Assembly: GCA_049515135.1 (NCBI GenBank) | Contig: JBEKUJ010000003.1 | Location: 124,001-188,000 of the forward strand | Length of the DNA stretch: 64,000 nucleotides | Direction of reading: 5' to 3' | From: Fen-1364 sp049515135 | Lineage (GTDB): Bacteria > Spirochaetota > Spirochaetia > SZUA-6 > Fen-1364 | Shown here: positions 34,102 to 42,750 of the stretch, one piece after another | Numbering within the stretch: position 1 is the first letter of the stretch | How the letters are laid out: every line of letters begins with the position of its first letter | Program-made: the position numbers and the translations under genes | The notes under the pieces: generated by a model | Seen by the model: the letters and a program-made list of their open reading frames with translations, nothing else | Told to the model about the DNA's origin: nothing | Databases searched by the model: none

Positions 34102-35334
34102 TTACTCAGCCCGCATGGCGACAACGGGATCGATTGCCTGGGCGGCTCGGGCCGGGCTCAGAGCGCCCAATACCGTTATCACTGCAATCAGGACTGCGTC
34201 CAGGCCAACGACATCCGGATACAGCACCCAGGTCAGGTGGCCCCGGTCCAGAAAAATATCGAAACCCGCGGCGCCGCTCAACGGAATCTGAGAGATGGCA
34301 AAGAGGCCCACTGTGCTCAAGACGAGGCCTGCCGCAATGCCGCACACGGCAAGGAGAAAAGCCTCACAGAGAACAATGTTCTGCACCTGGGGTCTCTGTA
34401 CCCCGATTGCCCGCATTGTCCCGATCTCCCGCGTCCTCTCGTAGATGATGACGCGGTACATATTAAGTATTCCCACTGCGATGACAACCGAAAGGAGAGC
34501 AAGGATTGCATAGCTGACAAGCGTGAGAGCCTCAATCATCGTCTGGATCTCCGGCATCAGACTGATAACCGGAGTCACCACAAAGCCCGGCCCGAGGGCC
34601 CGTGTCAGCCGGGAGGCCACCCAGTCTGCGCTTCTGAAATCCCGCAAATAGATTCCGACAGTCGCGGCATGCTGCGGATCAAGCCCAAGGGCTTCGTCGA
34701 GAGCCCGGCGGTCCATGTAGGCCGTGTAGTACCCGAAGATGCTTGCCTCACGGAAGATCGCCTTCACCCAGAGGGAGATTGTGTTGATGGCGCCTCCCTG
34801 GCGGATCACCTGAAGAATGATCTGATCTCCCACGGAAGCGCCCAGCCGACGCGCGGTCACTTCCGAGATAAGCACGCCGTCCGAGCCCGTCATGGCGTCA
34901 GGATTGCCCGCGATGAAAGTCAACTCTCTGATCTTTCCCCCTTCACTCGACCAGTCAAAACCGATCACCCGGCGAAGGTTGACGGATTCTCCGTTGAAAA
35001 ACACAGTCCCATCGACGCCCCAGTAGTTCCCGAAATGGGTTCTGTAGGAGACTACCGATGGCAGGATCCCGATCCGCGCTATTGCGGACCTGATCAAGGC
35101 GTCTTCCCGAGCCTGCGTGATGCCGGATTGTTCGTCGTCGCTCCGGATAATGACATGCCCGCCATAGAACCTTGCGCCGCGGATATTTATCTGACTGGAG
35201 AGGCCTGCCACGAGGCTCTGGACCGTGCACACAAAAAAGAACCCAGCACCCACCGCAAGGCCCAGCAGGAGGAACCTCCGCCCGTTTCGTGTGAAGTTGC
35301 GAAAGGCAATCTGCAGTGTCGTGCTTCTCATCAT
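34102..35334 (-). CDS. ABC transporter permease, FtsX/LolC type
   Basis: A 410-residue membrane protein of the MacB/FtsX/LolC superfamily: one N-terminal helix (about 20-42, RFLLLGLAVGAGFFFVCTVQ), a large periplasmic domain (about 45-260), then three C-terminal helices with the coupling motif YERTREIGTMRAIGVQRPQV, which touches the ATPase. The ATG overlaps the upstream permease stop (ATGA). No ATP-binding subunit is encoded in this run. Likely drives lipoprotein or lipid release toward the LolA-like protein downstream. Confidence 0.85.
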   Translation of the reverse strand: MMRSTTLQIAFRNFTRNGRRFLLLGLAVGAGFFFVCTVQSLVAGLSSQINIRGARFYGGHVIIRSDDEQSGITQAREDALIRSAIARIGILPSVVSYRTHFGNYWGVDGTVFFNGESVNLRRVIGFDWSSEGGKIRELTFIAGNPDAMTGSDGVLISEVTARRLGASVGDQIILQVIRQGGAINTISLWVKAIFREASIFGYYTAYMDRRALDEALGLDPQHAATVGIYLRDFRSADWVASRLTRALGPGFVVTPVISLMPEIQTMIEALTLVSYAILALLSVVIAVGILNMYRVIIYERTREIGTMRAIGVQRPQVQNIVLCEAFLLAVCGIAAGLVLSTVGLFAISQIPLSGAAGFDIFLDRGHLTWVLYPDVVGLDAVLIAVITVLGALSPARAAQAIDPVVAMRAE

Positions 35335-36830
35335 GCGGCGCGAATGGCGCGAACAGGCTGTATCCTCAAAGCCAACCGGACCGGGTAGATCCAGGCGAAC
35401 AAGCCGAGGATGACGGAAGCGACAAGGGAAACAATGACATTGAAAGCAGAGATCGAAGGCTGCAGCGAACTTCCTCCGAAAAGCAGGATAAGAATCTGGT
35501 TGCTGAAATGAACAGGGATCACGTTCAGCAGAAGCACGATGCCGGAGCCCAGGAGCACGCCGGCAACGCCGGCAAGCAGCGTGAGCGCACCGGTTTCCAC
35601 CACGAAAATGCCCCTGATGAACTCCTTTTGCGCACCGATTGCCCGCATGGTCCCGATTTCCGACGTTCGCTCAAATACCGACATCACAACAGAGTTTATC
35701 GTCAGGATCAGGACAATTCCACCCAACATGACAAGGCCGATATAAAGAACTATCTGCATGAAATAGACGTACAAGGCAACTGCTCCGGCCGTGCCGCGCC
35801 AGTCTTTTACCTGCACGGTCAGATCGGCATGTTGCACCTCATGCCGAATGGCTTCTGCGAGGGCTTTTTTATCGGCGCCTTTCGCCGCCCTGACCAGGAT
35901 GAAGTTCCACGCGCCTTCATGGTCGAGCGGTGACGCAACGGTTCCTGCCGCGGCCTTCCCGGCTTCAGACATGAGCTGCTGAAGCTCACCGACGCTGATG
36001 GGAGCGGAGGACTGAGAGCCGTCACCGGCGCGCGGTGGGGCGTTCTGCTTTCCGGAGAACAATGAATCGATATCGCTGTAAGCCCCGGGCGGACCGGAGG
36101 AACCCATCGAAGCTCCAGGAGCTGTCCCCTTCGATATCTGCGCGTAGCCGCAAAGCTGTCGAAGTGTGCGGCCGTCCATGATGACAACGGTCTTGAGAGC
36201 ATTATTCGCGGGCGTGTACCGGATCACTCCGGCAAGCGTCGCTTCTCTGATCGTGAACGACTGGTTGTGAAAAAGGGAGAACTGAATCTCGTCTCCGGGG
36301 GCTGGCAGGTGTCCCTGGGCTTCGGCTATCCTTCTTGCCCACTCCTCTGTAATGACAACCCAACCGGACCTGCCGGCAACCGGAGCCGAACCGATGATGA
36401 ACCTGGGGGCCGGGAAAAGCGAGAAGTACTCATCCCCAATGACTCCCAGTGCCAGTACTGGAGCCCGAACCGTTCCCGCTTCCAAGAGCACCGGGGAGGA
36501 CAAGACGTATGCCATTGCGTCAACGCCGCGCAGGCGGGCGATCCGATTGCCCGCCTCCGCTGCGTTCAGGAGAACTGGCTCGGATTCATAGCCGCCGATG
36601 ACTGGAATGTCAGGGCCGAACAAGCTGAAGGACTGCTCGCTCCGCTCGCTTATCGACAGATCTCCAGTGAAGTTATCCGAAAAGGTCCTTCGAATGCCTC
36701 CGACGGAGCTTTCCAGGACCGCGTTTCCCGTGAAGAATGCGCCGATTCCAACCGCGATGAGGATTGCGACAACGACGTTCTTGCGGCCGCGACGGCTGAG
36801 ATTGCGCAATGCTATTCTCAGCAGCATCAT
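35331..36830 (-). CDS. ABC transporter permease, FtsX/LolE type
   Basis: A 499-residue permease of the same superfamily as its neighbour. N-terminal LRIALRNLSRRGRKNVVVAI with the first helix, a large periplasmic domain (about 50-370) and three C-terminal helices holding FERTSEIGTMRAIGAQKEFI. The periplasmic domain carries a Gly/Ser-rich insertion (about residues 245-285). An ATG pair at 36830/36827 is preferred to an upstream TTG because it matches the family start. First gene of the cassette. Confidence 0.85.
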   Translation of the reverse strand: MMLLRIALRNLSRRGRKNVVVAILIAVGIGAFFTGNAVLESSVGGIRRTFSDNFTGDLSISERSEQSFSLFGPDIPVIGGYESEPVLLNAAEAGNRIARLRGVDAMAYVLSSPVLLEAGTVRAPVLALGVIGDEYFSLFPAPRFIIGSAPVAGRSGWVVITEEWARRIAEAQGHLPAPGDEIQFSLFHNQSFTIREATLAGVIRYTPANNALKTVVIMDGRTLRQLCGYAQISKGTAPGASMGSSGPPGAYSDIDSLFSGKQNAPPRAGDGSQSSAPISVGELQQLMSEAGKAAAGTVASPLDHEGAWNFILVRAAKGADKKALAEAIRHEVQHADLTVQVKDWRGTAGAVALYVYFMQIVLYIGLVMLGGIVLILTINSVVMSVFERTSEIGTMRAIGAQKEFIRGIFVVETGALTLLAGVAGVLLGSGIVLLLNVIPVHFSNQILILLFGGSSLQPSISAFNVIVSLVASVILGLFAWIYPVRLALRIQPVRAIRAA

Positions 36831-36884
36831 CGTGCTGCCGTAGAGTACCAAGGTTCCTCTGTGATTCAATTCTTTTCCGTTCCC

Positions 36885-36912
36885 TTGACATCAGCCCGAA
36901 GGGAGGTACAGA
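36885..36912 (+). promoter_or_regulatory. Candidate promoter for the GT2-GtrA gene
   Basis: Perfect TTGACA (36885-36890), 16-nt spacer, TACAGA (36907-36912). The -10 is weak. It would give a leader of about 30 nt before ATG 36950, with no clear ribosome site. Confidence 0.4.
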
Positions 36913-36949
36913 GTCTACAGACCCTCAGATGTCCCAGTGGTGATTATGC

Positions 36950-38161
36950 ATGATGAAGCACGCTGTTGTCATTATACCTACCTATAATGAATCCGGATCG
37001 ATCGGAGAAACGATCGACGGCCTCATGAGACACATTTCCCGGGAGCCTGCGTGGCGCTGCTCACTGCTGGTTGTGGATGGAAACTCCCCTGATGGGACCG
37101 CAGACATAGTCCGAAGCGCAATGGCGCAGCACCCGGAGGTCCACCTGCTTGTCGAAGAGAAGAAGGAAGGAATCGGGGCGGCTTACCTCAAGGGCTTTCA
37201 ACATGCGGTGGAGATGCTGCACGCGGACGTGCTGGTGGAGTTTGACGGAGACGCGCAACATCCGCCGGAATCGGTTCCTGTGCTCCTGCGCACCATAGAC
37301 GATGGCGCGGACCTTGTTCTGGGCTCCAGAAGACTTCCCGGTGGCAGCTATCCAGAGCGGTGGGACCCCGTACGCCTCTTTTTCAGCCGGGCGGGCGGCT
37401 TCCTGGCGCGCCTGATCCTTTTCTACCCCTCACGAACGTTCTGGATAGTGACTGACCCGACAACAGGTCTCAAAGCAACGCGCGTGGATGGTCCATTCCG
37501 TCGACTCGACCTGTCAACGATAAGGAACAAGGGTTTCGGTTACAAAGTGGAGATGCTTTTCCGCCTTGCCCAGCTGGACGCACGGATTGCCGAGGTGCCG
37601 TTGCAGTTCCGCATCAGGGCAACCGGGGAATCCAAGATGACACAGCAGACGCCAGTGGAGATCCTCGGCACGGCAATGCGGCTTCGACTCTCGGAAGAGA
37701 AAACGCGGCGTTTCATTCGGTTCTGCGTCGTCGGCGTCTCAGGCTTCGTCGTGAACGCCGTCCTCCTTGAGCTGTTTGTTCGGGCCCCGTTTGTCGAAGC
37801 GATTGCCGGGAAGTTCGGTTTTCTTTCCTCGACGCCCGCGCTTGCTTTTATTGCGGGACCGGCGGCCTGGGCTGCCGCTCTCTCCATTGAAGGCTCCATC
37901 ATCAACAACTTTCTGTGGAACAACTTCTGGACTTTTCAAAAGAGGCGCGCGCGGGAGATTCTCACCGCGATCCGAAGGTTCCTGGTGTTCAATGCGCTTT
38001 CCATCGGCGGAATCGTGATCCAGTTCTGCACTGTCGGCACGGCTGCCCGACTGTTTGGAAATACGACAGGCGTGCGGCAGATAACACTGATCCTGACAAT
38101 CATTTTTCTTGTCCTGCCGTACAACTGGCTTGCATATAACAAGCTCGTCTGGAAGAAATGA
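36950..38161 (+). CDS. Polyprenyl-phosphate glycosyltransferase fused to GtrA-like domain
   Basis: A 403-residue protein. GT2 domain (residues 1-235) of the dolichol-phosphate-mannose-synthase type: VVIIPTYNESGSIGETIDGL, VVDGNSPDGTADIV, DVLVEFDGDAQHPPESVP, and TDPTTGLKATR. The C-terminal part (about 240-403) has four transmembrane helices of the GtrA family (FIRFCVVGVSGFVVNAVLLE; SIINNFLWNNFWTF). It makes a polyprenyl-phosphate-linked sugar and may flip it across the membrane for GT-C enzymes, of which two candidates follow. Two consecutive ATGs. Confidence 0.88.
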   Translation: MMKHAVVIIPTYNESGSIGETIDGLMRHISREPAWRCSLLVVDGNSPDGTADIVRSAMAQHPEVHLLVEEKKEGIGAAYLKGFQHAVEMLHADVLVEFDGDAQHPPESVPVLLRTIDDGADLVLGSRRLPGGSYPERWDPVRLFFSRAGGFLARLILFYPSRTFWIVTDPTTGLKATRVDGPFRRLDLSTIRNKGFGYKVEMLFRLAQLDARIAEVPLQFRIRATGESKMTQQTPVEILGTAMRLRLSEEKTRRFIRFCVVGVSGFVVNAVLLELFVRAPFVEAIAGKFGFLSSTPALAFIAGPAAWAAALSIEGSIINNFLWNNFWTFQKRRAREILTAIRRFLVFNALSIGGIVIQFCTVGTAARLFGNTTGVRQITLILTIIFLVLPYNWLAYNKLVWKK

Positions 38162-38197
38162 CACGCGGCTGCCGGCGCGTCTGTTTGCGTCCCCGGG

Positions 38198-40234
38198 TCA
38201 CATCTGGTTATGCTCGAAAACTTCAAACGAGCCAGAGCGGTAGAAAAGGTGGAACCTGCTGAACTCCTTTTCCCACTGCTGCTTGAAGTCGTAGTCCTCA
38301 GTGGTCACGAAGAACCGCGGCCTGAGATTGAAAACCCTCTGCATTTCTGCATCCGGGCGGCCAAACCCGTGTACATATTTCGACGGCGGCATCTTCCCCA
38401 GATAAAAGTAGGCTACCTGGGCTGACGGCGGGAGAATGAAAATCTGATCTTGCGGTTTGACCCTGCCAGAAAGAGCCTGGGCGATCTCCCAGGGATAGTT
38501 TTCCCGAGTAAACTGCATCCAGGCGGATGCAGTCACCAGGAGAACTGCGACCATGCTCACAACGGCCAGTGCGGAGGAAAATCTCGACTGAGAGGCCGGA
38601 ACATCGCCAAACCACCGCAGCACTTCGATTACGCCAAAGGGAATGATCAGGGACAATGCGCCCCAGAGCTGGAACCAATAGTTCATGTTCCTTTGAGAGG
38701 GAAGGAGGATAGTCGCGAGGCTTGAGAGACCCCAAAATCCTGCAATTACAGCCATTTTTCGCCACGAGCTCGAGCGCAGGAGAGACACAAGTCCAATCAG
38801 GCCGAGAATGGCAAAAGGCCAGAATCCTTTGAAGAATAAGCCGATATTGCTGAGAACGCCCTGAATCGTCAGTCGCTGGGAATATGACGTCAGATCGAAA
38901 AACAAGTTGCCGCGGAGAAACTCATTCAAAGTGCCGTGGAAATAGAAGAACAGAACAACCATGAACGAAGGAACAAGGAATCCAACAATAGCAAGCCCAG
39001 CCGAAGGAAGGAGGCTGACTGGACCTCGGCCTTTCCTCAGGGAGAAGACAAGCCAGAGAATGCCGACCGCCGCAAGGTCGAGCCCCGCCGGGTATTTGCT
39101 GATGAAAGAGAGCCCGAGAAACAATCCTGCCAGGAAAATGGAAAGAAGATCGTCTCTCAGGATCATGAGAATGGCAATGCCGGAAAACATGACAACAAGC
39201 TGCTCGGGGTTTATGCAAAAATTGGGGTCAGCTATGGATGAGATCAGGACGTACGTCACGCCGGCCAACACAGGAGTCACGCGCGGACGGTCAGCGAAGA
39301 CTCGTGTCATGATCCAGGATAGAACGAGCGCGGTAAAGGAGGTCACAATCAGACCGACGAGCTTCACCATGAACAGGCTGTGAAACAGGGAGAGAACCAA
39401 TGAATAGTAAAAGAAAAACCCTGGAGACTTCGGATCCCAGACATCCCGATACAGGGTCGCTCCTTTGGCAATCCTGTCCCCGATGGTGATGAAAGTACCT
39501 TCATCCATGCTCGTGGTCTGACTCAGTGTTGGAAAACGAATCAGAAGACTGAGAAGGAAAAACAGGCAGAAAAGCACGAGGGATCGAGCCAAGGGTGAAA
39601 CAGGCGAGCGCGCAAGAAGGCCTCTGTCGAAAAGCCGCCGCAGAGGGACTTCCAAAAAGATGATGAGAAGAGAAAGGAAGAAAAGAGTAAAGGGAAGGAG
39701 AAAAATCCATGGTTTGTCTTGAAAAAACCTCAAAATCAGGGCCCTGTCACCTGGCCAGTTCATGACTGAATATCTGCTGCTGATCAGAGAAAGCAGGGAC
39801 TTGGAATACTGCAGTCGATCCTTCAGCTCCAGAAGGACAGTCTCCTGTTCCGCTCGGAGACCCCAATGGGCTGAGATATCCTTGCCGTCGTACGTGAACG
39901 CTCGGTCTCCCAGGGAGATCTGAATAAGAGAAATTTTGCTCACCTCGTCCTGATTTGCCAGGCGTAGAGCAAACGACTTCATGATTCTTGATGAGGAGAA
40001 AGAGTATTCCAAGCCTCTTGGCTGGAAGACTTCCTTTGCATCATCATAGTCGTCCGTGATGTTGAGCTTGAGAAACTCAGGAGCACGAAGCAAGGGCGTC
40101 TTTGCTGTTATCCTGACCTGCACCGGGACCAGGTACTTTGGATTCGTTGTGTGATTCTGCAGGAACATCAACGAAGTCCCAAACCCGAAAAACGTCAGGA
40201 TGATGAACACAAGCTTCTTGGGGGGGTTCGACAT
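38198..40234 (-). CDS. GT-C-type membrane glycosyltransferase with N-terminal periplasmic domain
   Basis: A 678-residue protein: one N-terminal helix, a roughly 150-residue soluble domain, then about ten transmembrane helices resembling ArnT/PMT (GT39/GT83) enzymes. The first luminal loop has the acidic SQTTSMDEGTFITIGDRI motif followed by VWDPKSPGFFFYYSLVLSLF, as in enzymes that use polyprenyl-phosphate sugars as donors. It likely transfers a sugar in the periplasm using the donor from the GT2-GtrA protein. Codon use is AT-richer than neighbours, suggesting separate ancestry. It converges on the GT2-GtrA gene, with a 36-nt gap. Confidence 0.75.
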   Translation of the reverse strand: MSNPPKKLVFIILTFFGFGTSLMFLQNHTTNPKYLVPVQVRITAKTPLLRAPEFLKLNITDDYDDAKEVFQPRGLEYSFSSSRIMKSFALRLANQDEVSKISLIQISLGDRAFTYDGKDISAHWGLRAEQETVLLELKDRLQYSKSLLSLISSRYSVMNWPGDRALILRFFQDKPWIFLLPFTLFFLSLLIIFLEVPLRRLFDRGLLARSPVSPLARSLVLFCLFFLLSLLIRFPTLSQTTSMDEGTFITIGDRIAKGATLYRDVWDPKSPGFFFYYSLVLSLFHSLFMVKLVGLIVTSFTALVLSWIMTRVFADRPRVTPVLAGVTYVLISSIADPNFCINPEQLVVMFSGIAILMILRDDLLSIFLAGLFLGLSFISKYPAGLDLAAVGILWLVFSLRKGRGPVSLLPSAGLAIVGFLVPSFMVVLFFYFHGTLNEFLRGNLFFDLTSYSQRLTIQGVLSNIGLFFKGFWPFAILGLIGLVSLLRSSSWRKMAVIAGFWGLSSLATILLPSQRNMNYWFQLWGALSLIIPFGVIEVLRWFGDVPASQSRFSSALAVVSMVAVLLVTASAWMQFTRENYPWEIAQALSGRVKPQDQIFILPPSAQVAYFYLGKMPPSKYVHGFGRPDAEMQRVFNLRPRFFVTTEDYDFKQQWEKEFSRFHLFYRSGSFEVFEHNQM

Positions 40235-40296
40235 GCGGCCGCCTTAGGTTGCATCGACTGGGTGTAGTTGCACCAGACAAGGGCGCGAATGAGAGC

Positions 40297-42744
40297 TTAT
40301 GAGCGGGCGCCGTTGGTTCTTTTTCGGCGAAGCATCTCAGTTGAAAGGAGCACAACTGCGAAAGCCAGAAAGCTCATTGCCGTCAGCCAGGCGCCGGCTC
40401 TTCTGGCAGGCGAGAGAGATGGACCAACCTGGAGACGATGAGATCCCGCGGCGTCCACGCGGACGCAGATCATGTTCATTGCGTCCGGGTACGCTGTCGC
40501 AGGAGCACCGTCGAGCCGGATGGTATGCCACGGGAACCAGCCGAAGGGGATCCGGACAAACCCAGGCCTGGTGGTGATGAAGTCTGCAACGACCTTTTGG
40601 GCATCCACGAAGAGTGATGTCACCTGGAGAGAGGCCGGTCCGGGAGAGCTCATGTCCTGATTCACAGGCACCCTCAGCACGAACTGCTCCGCAGTCGGTT
40701 CCTGGAGCGATGGCGCCATGAGAGCCACCAGTCGATGCAGATAGTCCCCCGCCCGATTTCGGTAGTGCAACGGCGCCCTGTCGTGCGAAACGTCCTCAGC
40801 TTCGAACTGTGGCCTGTATGCAAGCACCGGATCCTTTGCGGCAAGATCACTGATGCTTGTGACGTGTTCGGAGAAAAGCATGGGGAAGGTGCCGGGCAGC
40901 TCGATCCACGGGCCTGAGGCGTTTCGGATCACAGGCCCATCCGAAGCGATGGGAGGCAGGTAGTAGGAATCTGCTGTATGGAATGTCAGGTACCGAACCC
41001 CGACAAGGTCCAGCGCCTGGAGCGTCGGCACCGTTATCCTGCCATTCAGCATGTCGAGACCCAGCAGGTCGTGGGTAGCCATGAACTGGTAAAGCGCCTG
41101 TTTGTTTGCTTCCAGCATGATTGCATTGGGTTGAACCACAAGGTGGCCGGTGACTTTGAGCCAGGGCGATATATAGACGTTGTTGTCCTGTTTGTTTCCG
41201 CCGTGCAGCGTGTTGGCTTTGACAACCCCCAGCTTTGTTCCCCAAGGTTCCTGCGCAAGCTTATTGTACAGCCGATCCTCGAATGCGCCGTCACGGTACG
41301 TGTTGAAATTGTTGAACAGGAGCGAGTCTGTCAGGAGGAGCAGTGCCATGACCCCGAAAACCGCGCGCTTCTCATCTCGTCCGGCTGTAAGAATGCCGAA
41401 TCCCTGGCAGACAAAAAGGGCTATTGCCATGAGGAGAATCACAGAGTTGCGGCTGTACCCCATGACAACAACAACGGAGGCTATCGTGGCAATATGGGCT
41501 GCAAGACGGCGGTCAGGACGGCGAACCGCTGCAATTGCAAGCCAGACAGCGATGCCAAGCAGGGCCAGACCCAGGTAATCGAGGTAGTTCATGTAGTAGG
41601 GGTGCGGCACAAGCATCTGCCAGAGTCCTTGACGCCAGAACTGATACGTTCCCGGGTCCGAGTAAGGGAATGCCTTGTAGAAGTTGACATCCCGTATGTC
41701 CAGGAAAGTCGGAAGAACGACAAACGCGGAGAGCACAAGGGCCATGGCAAGACTGGCTCCCGCCCATCCGACGAACCTTTTCCATGATTCAGGCTTCTCT
41801 GCCAGCAGCCGTGCGATCGCATACACAACGAAAAACAGAAAAACCTGCGCTGCATAGCCTAGATGCGTCGCAATGAGAATGTTCGCTGACACGGCGGTCA
41901 TGAATACAGCCCTGTACCACGGCCAGGCTCCTGCGAGGAACCGTTCATAGGAGAGCAGGAGAAGTCCTGAGCCAGCAACAACAAGGGGGTAGAAGAGCAC
42001 ACCCGTCCACATGATGTTGTAGAGAAGGATGTTGCTTCCCGTTATGGCCAGGGAAAGCAGGAGCCCGCTTGCCCGGTCATTTGTTATCTGCTTTCCAAGA
42101 GCGTAGAAAAGGAACGCATCCGCGGCTCCGAGCAGGATCATGATGATCTTGACGGAAGCGTAGATGTTGCGTACCAAGAGGTTGAGCCCGCCGGCCAGTA
42201 TTGAGAACAGGAATCCATAATGAGAAAACATCGCAAAGCCGGCGTGGTAGTAATTGTTGAATGTCGGGAAAACATATCCTTGGATAAAGTTCACGTACGC
42301 AAACCATGCCCTTGAAACATGACTTGGCGCATCCTGGAAGTAAGGCTGACCCGGCGCAAGAATCGGCTTCAGAAGCAGCAGCGTCATTCCCAGAATGGCA
42401 AGCCGCGTTCTCAGCTCGGCTCCAAGAATCCAGCTGCAGAAAACGGAGAAGGTGCGCCGACGGACTTGTTCAACGATGAGCCAGACAAGAATCAGGAAGA
42501 ACCCGCCAATCACCAGCGCGTCCAGCCAGCCAAAGGACGAGAGGACTGCCCGCATCACGTTGCTCTGGGGGAGATTGTCGATAATAAGGTCTCCCATCGC
42601 TCCCAGCGCCGCATTCTTGTAGTGGTTCATGAGGACAAAGTCCAGGATGCTTCCCAGAACCAGGACCGCAGCCATGGCTATCAGCACGCTCAGGACCTGG
42701 CGGCGCTCCTGACTTGTTTGACCCGGCACCCTACCCTCCTCCAT
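40297..42744 (-). CDS. Large polytopic membrane protein, GT-C/PTPS-related type
   Basis: An 815-residue protein with about 12 transmembrane helices (residues 18-480), a large extracytoplasmic C-terminal domain (about 490-780) and a last helix (about 785-805). The early acidic loop APGQPYFQDAPSHVSRAWFA resembles the DxD/E loops of GT-C glycosyltransferases and of the uncharacterised '6-pyruvoyl-tetrahydropterin synthase-related' membrane family. Probable role: sugar transfer or polymer modification outside the cytoplasm. Six nt after fkp, so cotranscribed. No function proven. Confidence 0.65.
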   Translation of the reverse strand: MEEGRVPGQTSQERRQVLSVLIAMAAVLVLGSILDFVLMNHYKNAALGAMGDLIIDNLPQSNVMRAVLSSFGWLDALVIGGFFLILVWLIVEQVRRRTFSVFCSWILGAELRTRLAILGMTLLLLKPILAPGQPYFQDAPSHVSRAWFAYVNFIQGYVFPTFNNYYHAGFAMFSHYGFLFSILAGGLNLLVRNIYASVKIIMILLGAADAFLFYALGKQITNDRASGLLLSLAITGSNILLYNIMWTGVLFYPLVVAGSGLLLLSYERFLAGAWPWYRAVFMTAVSANILIATHLGYAAQVFLFFVVYAIARLLAEKPESWKRFVGWAGASLAMALVLSAFVVLPTFLDIRDVNFYKAFPYSDPGTYQFWRQGLWQMLVPHPYYMNYLDYLGLALLGIAVWLAIAAVRRPDRRLAAHIATIASVVVVMGYSRNSVILLMAIALFVCQGFGILTAGRDEKRAVFGVMALLLLTDSLLFNNFNTYRDGAFEDRLYNKLAQEPWGTKLGVVKANTLHGGNKQDNNVYISPWLKVTGHLVVQPNAIMLEANKQALYQFMATHDLLGLDMLNGRITVPTLQALDLVGVRYLTFHTADSYYLPPIASDGPVIRNASGPWIELPGTFPMLFSEHVTSISDLAAKDPVLAYRPQFEAEDVSHDRAPLHYRNRAGDYLHRLVALMAPSLQEPTAEQFVLRVPVNQDMSSPGPASLQVTSLFVDAQKVVADFITTRPGFVRIPFGWFPWHTIRLDGAPATAYPDAMNMICVRVDAAGSHRLQVGPSLSPARRAGAWLTAMSFLAFAVVLLSTEMLRRKRTNGARS

Positions 42745-42750
42745 GGCAGC

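Noticed and set aside
34030..35388. 452-codon plus-strand frame opposite the LolC-type permease
   Set aside because: No family signature, rich in His/Asp/Arg as expected from the complement of a membrane protein gene.
38163..38180. ACGCG/CGCGT inverted repeat at the convergent end of the GT2-GtrA and GT-C genes
   Set aside because: Stem of only 5 bp with a weak T-run; too little to call a terminator.
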